Shown: positions 54,826-62,870 of the stretch, piece after piece
Numbering within the stretch: position 1 is the stretch's first letter
Layout: every line of letters starts with the position of its first letter
Assembly: GCA_903912795.1 (NCBI GenBank)
Contig: CAIWIS010000237.1
Coordinates: forward strand, 17,386 to 81,385
Direction of reading: 5' to 3'
Origin: an uncultured Bacteroidales bacterium
Lineage (GTDB): Bacteria; Bacteroidota; Bacteroidia; Bacteroidales; Paludibacteraceae
DNA: 64,000 nt
Notes under the pieces: model-generated
What the model was told of the DNA's origin: nothing
The model's input: only the letters and a program-made list of their open reading frames with translations
Database searches by the model: none
Program-made: the position numbers and the translations under genes

Positions 54826-56401
54826 TATAAAAAATAAAATTTTAGAAACTTTCATTAAACTTATAAAAGAAAAAAAAATGACACCAAGTCGTTCTGAGCT
54901 TCATAAAGCTGGAATAACTCAAGATATGTATAGACATCATTTTAAAACTATTGCAGGTCTTAAAGAAGCGGCTAGACAAAAAGATCCTAAAGCATTTGAA
55001 CAAATGATTGATGAAACAGTTTTTAGTCCTAAAATTCTTAAAAAACTTAAAGGTGAAGTAAAAAAATATAATAAATTTGTAATTACAACTGCAGTCACTG
55101 GAATGTCAGTACACAGTGCTTTTTATAAAAATTTAAAATTTTATTGTGAAAAAAATAATGCTAAACTTTTAATTCTTCCTAGCACAGATCCTGCAGCTAT
55201 TGCTGGATTTGAAATTGATGGTGGTTTATTTAATGAATCAATTGTTGTTCAAGATTTAGCTTTAAACGACAATTTAATGATTTCAACATTTAAAACGTCT
55301 GCTAAACAAATTAATCCTTTGACTGGTCTTCGTCGCATGGGTCGTCGTGAAAGATCTATGATTGTCGCAAGTCCTAAACAATTTTTAGAATATGTACCTA
55401 TAGCTAATGATGCAATGTCTCATGCTTTAATGACAACTGGAGCAATTACTAAACCTCAATATCACACAGAACGATATATGTCACTTAGAACTGCATATAT
55501 TGCTGAATTAGATCATAAACTTGGCGCAATTGTTGTTGAGTTACAAGATAATAAAACTTTTCACTTTAGACAAATTCAAGCTGAATATGGCACTGGATTT
55601 TTTATAGATAATGGTATTTATTATAAAATAAATAAAACTACATCAATTCGACCTGAAGCTTTAGTATTAGGCGATATTCATGTAGGTTCATTAAGTGGTG
55701 ATGTAATTCAAACTACAGATGATATTATTTCAACTTTAAAACCTAAACGTGTATTTTTACATGATTTATTTGATGGCGTTTCTTGTAATCCACATGCTTC
55801 AGCTCAATATTTAACTAGAGCTAAATTTACATTATCACAATTAAGTATTGAAGAAGAATTAAAATTGGTTAAAGAATATTTAACTGAAATGAGAGCAAAA
55901 CATTCGTGTGTTGAGGAATGGGTTATTGTTCGATCAAACCATGATTTATTTTTAGATAGACTTCTCGATTCTGGTGACTATATTAAAGATCCTATTAATA
56001 GTAAAATCTGTCATAAATTGGCTTCACTTAAACTTGACGGAAAAATGCCTTTACAAGAAGGTTTAAAATTGGTGGGCTTAAATGTATCTAAAATTAAATT
56101 TTTATCCATTAATGATAGCTATAGAATTGCTGGAATTGAACATGGAGTTCACGGACATTTAGGATTAAATGGTCAAAGAAATCCTGGTAATTCTAGTTTA
56201 GAAATTGCTTATGGTTCAGGAACATTTGCTCATAGTCATTCTGCTGGTATTCTTCGGGATATTTTTAGAGTAGGTACTTCTACTGAAATGCGCCTTGGTT
56301 ATAATAATGGCGCATCTAGTTGGACTAATACTTGTTGTCCAACTTATGCTAATGGTAGTCGCCAATTAATTAATGATATTAATGGTAAATGGAGAATTTA
56401 A
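54812..56401 (+). CDS. Helix-turn-helix plus metallophosphoesterase protein
   Basis: 529 residues from the ATG at 54812 (GAGGA upstream). An N-terminal HTH (SRSELHKAGITQDMYRHHF) is followed by an unassigned domain and a calcineurin-like phosphoesterase: LGDIHVGSL near residue 288, HDLFDGV near 316, VRSNHDLFLDRLL near 365, EHGVHGHLG near 430 and FAHSHSAG near 455. All metal-ligand motifs are present. The layout resembles the A1 protein of T5-like phages, involved in host DNA breakdown, but that link is only tentative. Confidence 0.75.
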   Translation: MSKNNIKNKILETFIKLIKEKKMTPSRSELHKAGITQDMYRHHFKTIAGLKEAARQKDPKAFEQMIDETVFSPKILKKLKGEVKKYNKFVITTAVTGMSVHSAFYKNLKFYCEKNNAKLLILPSTDPAAIAGFEIDGGLFNESIVVQDLALNDNLMISTFKTSAKQINPLTGLRRMGRRERSMIVASPKQFLEYVPIANDAMSHALMTTGAITKPQYHTERYMSLRTAYIAELDHKLGAIVVELQDNKTFHFRQIQAEYGTGFFIDNGIYYKINKTTSIRPEALVLGDIHVGSLSGDVIQTTDDIISTLKPKRVFLHDLFDGVSCNPHASAQYLTRAKFTLSQLSIEEELKLVKEYLTEMRAKHSCVEEWVIVRSNHDLFLDRLLDSGDYIKDPINSKICHKLASLKLDGKMPLQEGLKLVGLNVSKIKFLSINDSYRIAGIEHGVHGHLGLNGQRNPGNSSLEIAYGSGTFAHSHSAGILRDIFRVGTSTEMRLGYNNGASSWTNTCCPTYANGSRQLINDINGKWRI

Positions 56402-56676
56402 TGGATTTTCTTGGAAAAAGAGTTAGAATTACAGATAAACATATCGAATTTTATTTAAATGAAAGTTATTTTGGATTTGAACATCCAAATAATACAGTTA
56501 TTTATTCAACATATGATAGAGCAATTGAAGCTTGTTTATTAATGGGAATTTTTAACGATTCATTTCCTGGAATTATTACTGGCAAATCGCCAAAAACTGG
56601 AAATTATTTAATTCATTTTGATACTGGTTATGCAGCATTTTTTCCAACAAATGATGTTATTTTTCAGGAGAATTAA
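56401..56676 (+). CDS. Small hypothetical protein
   Basis: 91 residues, alpha/beta. The ATG at 56401 overlaps the previous stop (TAATG) and follows GGAG; an in-frame ATG at 56389 lies inside the previous gene. Contains GFEHPNNTVIYSTYDRAIEA. Function unknown. Confidence 0.5.
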   Translation: MDFLGKRVRITDKHIEFYLNESYFGFEHPNNTVIYSTYDRAIEACLLMGIFNDSFPGIITGKSPKTGNYLIHFDTGYAAFFPTNDVIFQEN

Positions 56677-56679
56677 AAT

Positions 56680-57279
56680 ATGTTGACTTCAATGGGTGAT
56701 GTAATGAGAGAAGCACATAAACGTGGCTGGATTACAACTCGTGATGGTAATATTTCTTTAAGAAGAGAAGATAAATTTTATATTACTCCATCTGGAGTTA
56801 GAAAATATTTAATTCATCCTGAACACATTGTTAAATATTATGTTGATGATTTTGATGATACACTTATGGGTAGAAATGAAGGAACTCCTTCTGGAGAGCT
56901 AGAAATGCATCGGTTACTTCAAACAACCGCAGATTTTGAAGGATGTAGAGCTGTAGTACATTTACATCCAACATACATTATTGCTGCGATCCATCGAGGA
57001 TTCGATTTACAAAAATTAGCAGCAGACTTTCCTGAAGTATCTAGATATACTAAAGTTGGCCCCACAGTTCCGGTTTTACCAGTTATATCTAAAGAATTAG
57101 CTATTGCAACACATGAAGTAATGACTGACATTTTTAGTTCATCTTTAGAATATGATATAGTAGGTCAAGCAGGACATGGTGTTTGTGCTATCGGTAAATC
57201 GCCTTGGGATGCATTTGAGCATATAGAACGACTTGAACATATTTGTCAAATTGTATTAGCTTCTGGAGTAAATCCGTGA
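56680..57279 (+). CDS. Class II aldolase / adducin-fold protein
   Basis: 199 residues. The class II aldolase pattern is complete: TTRDGNISLRRED near residue 19, TPSGELEMHRLLQ near 68 with the catalytic Glu, VVHLHPTYIIA near 90 with two zinc His, and AGHGVCAIGKSPWDAFEHIE near 165 with the third His. Relatives include L-fuculose-phosphate aldolase and methylthioribulose-phosphate dehydratase. No sugar pathway genes are nearby, so the substrate is unknown; such genes are uncommon in phages. Confidence 0.85.
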   Translation: MLTSMGDVMREAHKRGWITTRDGNISLRREDKFYITPSGVRKYLIHPEHIVKYYVDDFDDTLMGRNEGTPSGELEMHRLLQTTADFEGCRAVVHLHPTYIIAAIHRGFDLQKLAADFPEVSRYTKVGPTVPVLPVISKELAIATHEVMTDIFSSSLEYDIVGQAGHGVCAIGKSPWDAFEHIERLEHICQIVLASGVNP

Positions 57280-57479
57280 AACGAAGTGAAATGTTAAAAT
57301 TTCTTTATGATACTACTGATAAATTTATAGCTAATAATACTGATGAAAATTTAATTGATGTGGTATTAGATGAGTGCGTTAAATTGGGTATGTTACCTCC
57401 TCCTTCAGTAAAAGAAATTTATGATGGAGATAATACAAATTTTGAAGTAATCTATGATTGGGAAGATGAAAATGATTAG
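57276..57479 (+). CDS. VKRSEM...GMxPP family protein
   Basis: 67 residues from GTG at 57276, overlapping the aldolase stop as GTGA after GGAG. VKRSEMLKFLYDTTD, KLGMLPPPSV and YDWEDEND match the family at 25491, 43880 and 44193. Function unknown. Confidence 0.6.
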   Translation: MKRSEMLKFLYDTTDKFIANNTDENLIDVVLDECVKLGMLPPPSVKEIYDGDNTNFEVIYDWEDEND

Positions 57480-58101
57480 AATACCGAATAAAAAAGCTTC
57501 AGATGAAGCTGAACAATCATCAGAGGATTTAGATTATATTATTTCAGGAGTTGATTTAGAATCTCGACGAATTGAATTTCGTGGAGAAGTTAATGAAACA
57601 ATGTCGTCTATTATAATTCGTTCATTACTTAAAATGAGCGAAAAATCATTATCGCCCATTGAAATATACCTTTCTAGTCCTGGCGGAGATGTATATGAAG
57701 GATTGGCAATTTATGATGCAATAATGGCATGTCCTTGTGATATTCATATTATAGCTTCAGGAAAAATTATGTCAGCAGCTTTTATAATTTTCTTAGCTGG
57801 AGACATAAGATTAGCTGCCCCACATACAACATTTATGATGCACTCAGTTTCATATGATCCTGGTAATGGTATTGTAAAAAGCCATGAAGTACAAGTAAAT
57901 GAAGGTAAAAGAATTAATAATGTATTTTTAGATATTATGTCTTCTAGAACTAATCGTAATAAAAAATGGTGGTATAGAACTATTTTGAATCAAGATAAAT
58001 ATTTAAATTTACAAGATGCTATTGAAGTTGGTATAATTAAAATGGCACAACAAATTAAAAAACCTATCAAGAAAGTAGTAAAGAAAAATGTCAGAAAATA
58101 A
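57472..58101 (+). CDS. ClpP-like serine protease
   Basis: 209 residues. Catalytic Ser in GKIMSAAFIIFLAG near residue 103, His in FMMHSVSYD near 128 and an Asp in DKYLNLQDAIEVG near 180, with the SSPGGDVYEGLAIYDA strand-helix typical of ClpP. ClpP-like proteins serve in some phages as head maturation proteases, and the head operon here lacks one; alternatively it may act on host proteins. The ATG at 57472 is chosen (GGGAAG upstream). The lysine-rich tail KKPIKKVVKKNVRK is unusual. Confidence 0.85.
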   Translation: MIRIPNKKASDEAEQSSEDLDYIISGVDLESRRIEFRGEVNETMSSIIIRSLLKMSEKSLSPIEIYLSSPGGDVYEGLAIYDAIMACPCDIHIIASGKIMSAAFIIFLAGDIRLAAPHTTFMMHSVSYDPGNGIVKSHEVQVNEGKRINNVFLDIMSSRTNRNKKWWYRTILNQDKYLNLQDAIEVGIIKMAQQIKKPIKKVVKKNVRK

Positions 58102-58513
58102 TAAATCAATGGGACAAAAAAATGATCAAGAAAAACCAGATCTTTCGCTTATTCCAACTGACGCATTATGGGGTATGGCAAAAGCTTTAACTTATGGTGC
58201 TAGAAAATATGACAAACATAATTTTCGTAAAGGAATTGCTTATTCAAGATTAATAGCCGCAACGATGCGACATCTTTCAGCTTTTAATGAAGGTGAAAAT
58301 AACGATACTGAAAGTAGTTTATCTCATATAGATCATGCAATGGCATCTTTAGCAATGCTTAAATTTATGATGGAAAATCAATCTCGAATGGATGATAGAT
58401 ATATTGCACCTAAAAATATTTTAAATGAATCAACCAAAGATCCAGAAATTAATATAATTAATGATGAAACGCGGTATCTTATGGGTATGAAAATTCAAAT
58501 GAGAGGGCGATAA
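58088..58513 (+). CDS. dATP/dGTP diphosphohydrolase-like protein
   Basis: 141 residues. The segment KPDLSLIPTDALWGMAKALT, GARKYDKHNFRKG, SRLIAATMRHLSAF and SLSHIDHAMASLAML is characteristic of the phage family often called DUF5664 or dATP/dGTP diphosphohydrolase N-terminal domain. It probably trims deoxynucleotide pools during replication. Members occur in phages with modified purines, but no purine-synthesis gene was seen here. Confidence 0.75.
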   Translation: MSENNKSMGQKNDQEKPDLSLIPTDALWGMAKALTYGARKYDKHNFRKGIAYSRLIAATMRHLSAFNEGENNDTESSLSHIDHAMASLAMLKFMMENQSRMDDRYIAPKNILNESTKDPEINIINDETRYLMGMKIQMRGR

Positions 58514-58514
58514 A

Positions 58515-58841
58515 ATGATCGTTACTCGATCAGAAAAATTAGTATATGTTGATGTTGATGAAACTCTTATAATGAGAAGTTCAACTGGCATAAAACTTGA
58601 TTATTACGGTATGGAATGGACTATAAGTCCTATAATGGAAAATATTAATTTTATGATTTCGTTAAAAGAACGAGGTTATTACGTTATAGTTCATTCTGCT
58701 AATGGTTGGTTACATGCAAAAAAAGTCATTGAATTGTTGTATCTAGTTGATTTTGTTGATGAAATTAAAAGTAAACCTATTAAATATGTTGATGATAAAC
58801 CAGTAGAAGAATGGTTTGGACCTAGAATTTATTTTAAATAA
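58515..58841 (+). CDS. Small HAD-family phosphatase
   Basis: 108 residues. YVDVDETLI supplies the catalytic DxDxT, VIVHSANG the motif II Ser, and KPIKYVDDKP the motif III Lys and acidic pair. The cap is minimal. It may dephosphorylate a nucleotide or act on DNA 3' ends as small phage HAD enzymes do; substrate unknown. Confidence 0.8.
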   Translation: MIVTRSEKLVYVDVDETLIMRSSTGIKLDYYGMEWTISPIMENINFMISLKERGYYVIVHSANGWLHAKKVIELLYLVDFVDEIKSKPIKYVDDKPVEEWFGPRIYFK

Positions 58842-58846
58842 TACTA

Positions 58847-58875
58847 TTGACTTTATTTTATAATTTTATTATAAT
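58847..58875 (+). promoter_or_regulatory. Sigma-70 promoter
   Basis: TTGACT, 17 bases, TATAAT, followed by AAGGA and the ATG at 58905. Confidence 0.7.
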
Positions 58876-58904
58876 ATCTATATAACTTATGGTAAGGATT
58901 AAAT

Positions 58905-59831
58905 ATGTCTAAAAAAGCTTCTACTCCTAAAGAATATCTAATTAATGGGGATAATTACTATCCTAATACAGTTTCTAGCAGAATTTCATCATTACCTTCT
59001 GGAGCATATTCTTGCCATACAACAATGGAAGGTATTCCATATTTTAGTCCTATTAATATTATGACTGATAAAATTATTGATATTCCAAATTCAGTAACTG
59101 AAGAAGTTGTAAATGAAATTAAAAATTTTTGGTCAGAAGGTGTTTCTGCTAAATTTAAAGAATATGGTTTAGTTCATAAACGTGGAGTATTATTAGCAGG
59201 TAAACCTGGAACTGGTAAAACAGTAACTTTGGCTAAAACTGCTGAAATTATTATTGAAGAAATGGACGGCATTGTCCTGTTCAATCCTTCAGCAGGAGAC
59301 CTTCCTGGTTTTTTAAAATTAATTAAAGATATTGAACCAAATAGAAAAGTTTTAGTTATTTGGGAAGAATTTGATTCGGTTCTTAGAGGTTATGAATCGG
59401 AATTACTTTCTTTATTAGATGGTGAAATTCAAGTTGGTAATATTGTTTATTTAGCTACAACAAATTATTTAACTAGAATTCCATCAAGAATTAAAAACCG
59501 TCCATCACGTTTTGCTAGAGTTATTGAAGTTAATGAACCAACTGCTGAAGCTCGTAGAATTTTCTTAAACGCTAAATTAACTCCGCAAGATAAACAATTA
59601 CATTTAGAAGCTATGGTTCATGCATCTGAAGGTTTTGTTATGGATCAACTTAAAGATATGATTATTTCTGTATGTTGTTTTAATTATCCAATTGATGTTG
59701 CTGTTCGTAAAATTCAAGAAATGCAAGAAGATTCATTAGGAATTGATGATTATAATGAAGAACAAGCTGAAAATGTTTTCAAATCTAAAACTAAAAGTTA
59801 TAAAAATAAACCATTGCAACCATTAAAATAA
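58905..59831 (+). CDS. AAA+ ATPase, paralogue 2
   Basis: 308 residues. Walker A LLAGKPGTGKTVTL near 100, Walker B VLVIWEEFDSVL near 150, sensor ATTNYLTRIPSR near 185 and RPSRFAR as arginine finger. Same plan as the ATPase at 53564, with a shorter N-terminal part and its own promoter. Probably a hexameric remodeller; the partner is unknown. Confidence 0.8.
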   Translation: MSKKASTPKEYLINGDNYYPNTVSSRISSLPSGAYSCHTTMEGIPYFSPINIMTDKIIDIPNSVTEEVVNEIKNFWSEGVSAKFKEYGLVHKRGVLLAGKPGTGKTVTLAKTAEIIIEEMDGIVLFNPSAGDLPGFLKLIKDIEPNRKVLVIWEEFDSVLRGYESELLSLLDGEIQVGNIVYLATTNYLTRIPSRIKNRPSRFARVIEVNEPTAEARRIFLNAKLTPQDKQLHLEAMVHASEGFVMDQLKDMIISVCCFNYPIDVAVRKIQEMQEDSLGIDDYNEEQAENVFKSKTKSYKNKPLQPLK

Positions 59832-59832
59832 T

Positions 59833-60045
59833 ATGGAAGCTATAGTTATTTTAAAAAAATCTAGAGAGGCCCTACAAAATAGGGCTTTACATTGTAATGA
59901 TAAAATGGAACAATTACAATTAGAGATTGATAATTATAAAATAGAACTTGAAGATTGTATCAATAAAATACAAAATTTAAGTGAAGCTATAGATAAACTG
60001 GAGAATAAAAATGAATCTACAAGTAAAAGTAAAAAAACTAAGTGA
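59833..60045 (+). CDS. Small coiled-coil protein
   Basis: 70 residues, one long coiled coil (MEQLQLEIDNYKIELEDCIN) ending in lysines. Its last 35 bases overlap the dUTPase gene. Function unknown. Confidence 0.55.
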   Translation: MEAIVILKKSREALQNRALHCNDKMEQLQLEIDNYKIELEDCINKIQNLSEAIDKLENKNESTSKSKKTK

Positions 60046-60454
60046 TAAAGCTGTACTTCCAGTACAAGCTGATTTAGGTTCAGCAGGAATGGATTTGACT
60101 GCGACTTCTGAAAAATTATTCATTGAAGGTGCAATTAGTTATGTTGAATATGGAACTAGCCTTTCATTTGAAATTCCTGAAGGTTATGTAGGATTGTTAT
60201 TTCCTAGATCTAGTATTAGTTCAAATACAACTTTAATGTTAGCTAATTCTGTTGGAGTTATTGATAGTTCTTATAGAGGTGAAGTCAAACTTAGATTTAA
60301 ATCTGTTGTACCTATGGCAGCAAAAAAATATAAAGTTGGTGAACGTGTTGGTCAATTAGTTATTTTACCTTATCCTAAAGTAAAACTTATGGAAGTTGAA
60401 GAATTAAATGATAGTGATAGAGGTCAAGGCGGTTTTGGAAGTTCTGGTAAATAA
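60011..60454 (+). CDS. dut: dUTPase
   Basis: 147 residues. All five dUTPase motifs are visible: LGSAGMDLTA, LFPRSSIS, GVIDSSYRGEV, RVGQLVILP and the C-terminal GQGGFGSSG. The trimeric enzyme hydrolyses dUTP to dUMP, which avoids uracil in DNA and feeds dTMP synthesis. GGAG supports the ATG. Length is normal for the family. Confidence 0.95.
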   Translation: MNLQVKVKKLSDKAVLPVQADLGSAGMDLTATSEKLFIEGAISYVEYGTSLSFEIPEGYVGLLFPRSSISSNTTLMLANSVGVIDSSYRGEVKLRFKSVVPMAAKKYKVGERVGQLVILPYPKVKLMEVEELNDSDRGQGGFGSSGK

Positions 60455-60585
60455 ACCTAGCTGTTATGGAATTATGTAGATCTTGAAGCAGAAATGTACG
60501 TCAAGCTCTCAAAGTAAAGAAACTAGCAGTATGAGTTTTGGGTGTTCTCGGTTAACAAAATGCCCACCATTTTAAGGAGTTTGTT
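60455..60585 (+). other. Structured leader between dUTPase and next gene
   Basis: 131 bases without a gene. Hairpins CTTGA/TCAAG (60482 and 60501) and TGGG-TGTT...AACA...CCCA (60539-60566) lie upstream of AAGGAG. It may be a translational leader or a small RNA; no known riboswitch was recognised. Confidence 0.4.
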
Positions 60586-60888
60586 TTGGGAAAAACCAAA
60601 AATAAAAACCGTGATGAAATTGAGTTTTATAGAGGCATTATAAGAGATTTAGAAAAACAAGTTAGGACATTAAATAAAGAATTACAATATTATAAAAAAC
60701 GTAATCACATATTTGACAGTACAAAACAGGATGAAGAAATTTCTCGTGACAGTGAAGATACTATAATAAAATTACAAAAAAAAGTTCCTTGTGATGATTG
60801 CGGCAAGGGACACTATGAAGAATTTGAAATTTTAGATAAAGTATATGGCACATGTAATGTTTGCGATCATAGAAAGAAGTTAAAATGA
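60586..60888 (+). CDS. Coiled-coil and zinc-ribbon protein
   Basis: 100 residues from TTG at 60586 (AAGGAG 8 bases upstream). Residues 8-45 form a coiled coil and the C-terminus has CDDCGKGHYEEFEI and CNVCDHRK, a zinc ribbon. Probably a nucleic-acid or protein adaptor; function unknown. Confidence 0.6.
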   Translation: MGKTKNKNRDEIEFYRGIIRDLEKQVRTLNKELQYYKKRNHIFDSTKQDEEISRDSEDTIIKLQKKVPCDDCGKGHYEEFEILDKVYGTCNVCDHRKKLK

Positions 60889-61217
60889 TTATTCGTAAAA
60901 AAGGTGAAACTGACAAACAATTTAATCAACGTCTTAAAGCTTATGCTGAAAATCTTGAAGAAAATAATAGAGCATTAAGAGTTTTATTAACTAATAATGA
61001 CCATATTAATCCTAAAACTCTTAGAACATATAAAGATGAAGCCCAAGAATTGTTTACAACATTGGGCATTATTAATGTTCAAATTAGAGAAGATAATTAC
61101 GAAATGGCTAAAATTATGACAGAAAGTCAATTATCTACATTAGGATTTGACATTGTGGATATTGCAACATTTGAATTTTTAAAAGATGGAGCTTATAATG
61201 GACAAAAAAGTTCCTAA
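60885..61217 (+). CDS. Helical hypothetical protein
   Basis: 110 residues, helical and charged, starting MIIRKKGETDKQFNQRLKAY. Start overlaps the previous stop as ATGA and the end overlaps the HNH gene. No domain recognised. Confidence 0.55.
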   Translation: MIIRKKGETDKQFNQRLKAYAENLEENNRALRVLLTNNDHINPKTLRTYKDEAQELFTTLGIINVQIREDNYEMAKIMTESQLSTLGFDIVDIATFEFLKDGAYNGQKSS

Positions 61218-61578
61218 TCTTTATACATGGTTAGTGCCTAAGCTTCGACAAATAGCTCGAATTTGGCCTGGTAAAAACATAGCTAGAGATTTAGCTAAAG
61301 AAAAAGTCCACATAGGATTTTACAAAAACGGCAATCCTGAATATAAAGTTATGTATCGCTGTAGTTCATGTAAAGAATTATTTGATGTCAAAGAAACTCA
61401 TATGGACCATATAACTCCAGTTGTAGGTCCTGAAGGATTTACTAATTGGGAAGATTACATTACTCGAATGTTTTCAAATCCAGATAATTTCCAATGTCTT
61501 TGTTTAATTTGTCACGGATTTAAAAGTGATCAAGAAAATAAAGAACGTAAAGAAAATCGTAAAAAAGCTAAAAAATAG
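61198..61578 (+). CDS. HNH endonuclease
   Basis: 126 residues from ATG at 61198 (GGAG 6 bases upstream). CSSCKELF and CLCLICH give the zinc pairs, and METHMDHITPV with the downstream DNFQCLCLICHGFKSDQENK give the HNH core. Freestanding HNH proteins of this size in phages act in DNA processing or homing. Position after replication genes does not favour a packaging role. Confidence 0.85.
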   Translation: MDKKVPNLYTWLVPKLRQIARIWPGKNIARDLAKEKVHIGFYKNGNPEYKVMYRCSSCKELFDVKETHMDHITPVVGPEGFTNWEDYITRMFSNPDNFQCLCLICHGFKSDQENKERKENRKKAKK

Positions 61579-61606
61579 TTGACATATTAATATTATCTGA
61601 TACAAT
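61579..61606 (+). promoter_or_regulatory. Sigma-70 promoter
   Basis: TTGACA, 16 bases, TACAAT, overlapping the end of the HNH gene and leading into the membrane-protein gene at 61654. Confidence 0.65.
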
Positions 61607-61653
61607 ATATTTGTAATAGCGTCAGGCATATCACTTTTTACATAGGATAATAT

Positions 61654-61962
61654 ATGTTTGAACAAATAAAAGAATTTTTTAAATTTAGTGCAGAAAAAGG
61701 GCTTAGATTTCCATATGCCTTTGATCCTGTAACAAAAAAACCTTCAGTTACTTTATTTTTTGCATATGTTTCATTTTTTATTGCAGCAATATCATTAACA
61801 AGTTTACATTTTCAATCAGCATTATTAGCGGCAACAGGAATGTCTTTTGTATTTACTGCAATGATGATTATTTTTTACTTGATTAGAAGTATAAGTAAAG
61901 CTAAAATAGATTTAGACGATAAAGAAATAGACTTAGAAAGTGGTGAAAAAGATGATAAATAA
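61654..61962 (+). CDS. Two-span membrane protein
   Basis: 102 residues. Cytoplasmic start MFEQIKEFFKFSAEKGLRFP with DPVTKKPSVT, then two hydrophobic spans (about 32-52 and 57-77), then an acidic tail. This layout is shared by a family of phage membrane proteins near lysis genes. It is a holin candidate; in the same unit lie a secreted protease and spanin-like proteins. Confidence 0.7.
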   Translation: MFEQIKEFFKFSAEKGLRFPYAFDPVTKKPSVTLFFAYVSFFIAAISLTSLHFQSALLAATGMSFVFTAMMIIFYLIRSISKAKIDLDDKEIDLESGEKDDK

Positions 61963-62638
61963 GGTTAAAACTGTGGTATACGCTAGTATATTAACTTTTA
62001 GTATTATTGCTATTGCAAGTTTTGCAAGCAATATGAAAAAAACTTTTAAAGATAAAACTCCGACTTCAGAAGTTTTAAGTATGACTACAGAAAACGGTAA
62101 ATTGCCTGGAATTGTTCGTTTAACCACTTTAAACGAAGGTAAATTTTATTGTTCTGGAGCTGTTATTAGTGACACTGAAATTCTTACTGCAGCACATTGC
62201 GTATTTGGTTTACCTTTACAAATGAACATTGAATCTATAACAGTTAATAATGAAAAAGTTGAAGTTTTGGGTAATGCTGCAGCAATTAATATTCGAGCTG
62301 ATGTTGCCATTATCAAAGGCGATTTTAGTAAATTTTCAAAACTTAAATATGAACCTTCTCCAGCAGCAGATATATTAGTTAATAATTATCATTTAGCTGG
62401 TTGCGGATTTCCTTATGCTGGTGAACTAGTTTGTTATAAATTATTTGAACCTGTTAAAATGATTGATGTAATTGGAGTAAAAGGTCAACTATATGCAGGA
62501 ATGAGCGGCGGTCCGGTAGTTGATTTAGAAACAGGAACAATTTATGCGGTTAACCATGCTGTAGCTCAAGAAATAGTTTTGATTGCACCAATTATTAATT
62601 TAAAAGATGGTTTACAACTTATACTAGAACCACAATAA
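61952..62638 (+). CDS. Membrane-anchored trypsin-like serine protease
   Basis: 228 residues from ATG at 61952 (GGTG upstream; a GTG at 61940 is possible). Residues 7-27 are a signal anchor (VVYASILTFSIIAIASFAS). Catalytic His is in ILTAAHCV near 75, Asp in RADVAIIKGD near 112 and Ser in GMSGGPV near 188, with the chymotrypsin-fold pattern GAVISDTEILTAAHC. It would act in the periplasm or envelope. Such a protease is rare in phages; lysis, exclusion or attack on envelope proteins are possible roles. Confidence 0.85.
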   Translation: MINKVKTVVYASILTFSIIAIASFASNMKKTFKDKTPTSEVLSMTTENGKLPGIVRLTTLNEGKFYCSGAVISDTEILTAAHCVFGLPLQMNIESITVNNEKVEVLGNAAAINIRADVAIIKGDFSKFSKLKYEPSPAADILVNNYHLAGCGFPYAGELVCYKLFEPVKMIDVIGVKGQLYAGMSGGPVVDLETGTIYAVNHAVAQEIVLIAPIINLKDGLQLILEPQ

Positions 62639-62639
62639 T

Positions 62640-62870
62640 ATGAATTATTTAATAGCTTTTATTTTAGGATATATAGGATTTGATCTTTTTAAAAGGATCA
62701 AATCTTATTTTTTTGATAAAGAACAACAAGTTTTAAATGAAAAAGATAAAGTTCTTAAAGAAAAGCAAATAGAATTAGCTTACAATATTAAACAGATTAA
62801 AGAAGAAATTAATAAACCGGTAGACAAATTAACTCCTGAACAAATTGAAGACTTTTGGAACAAAAAATGA
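62640..62870 (+). CDS. Inner-membrane coiled-coil protein (i-spanin-like)
   Basis: 76 residues. One N-terminal membrane helix (LIAFILGYIGFDLF) and a long charged coiled coil. This is the layout of inner-membrane spanins, which help disrupt the outer membrane, although the topology and partner are unproven. Confidence 0.5.
   Translation: MNYLIAFILGYIGFDLFKRIKSYFFDKEQQVLNEKDKVLKEKQIELAYNIKQIKEEINKPVDKLTPEQIEDFWNKK

Noticed and set aside
61794..61803. ATTAACAAGT on the plus strand
   Set aside because: A perfect match to the late motif, but it lies inside the membrane-protein gene, where it encodes part of a hydrophobic span; it is more likely chance, although a promoter for the protease gene cannot be excluded.
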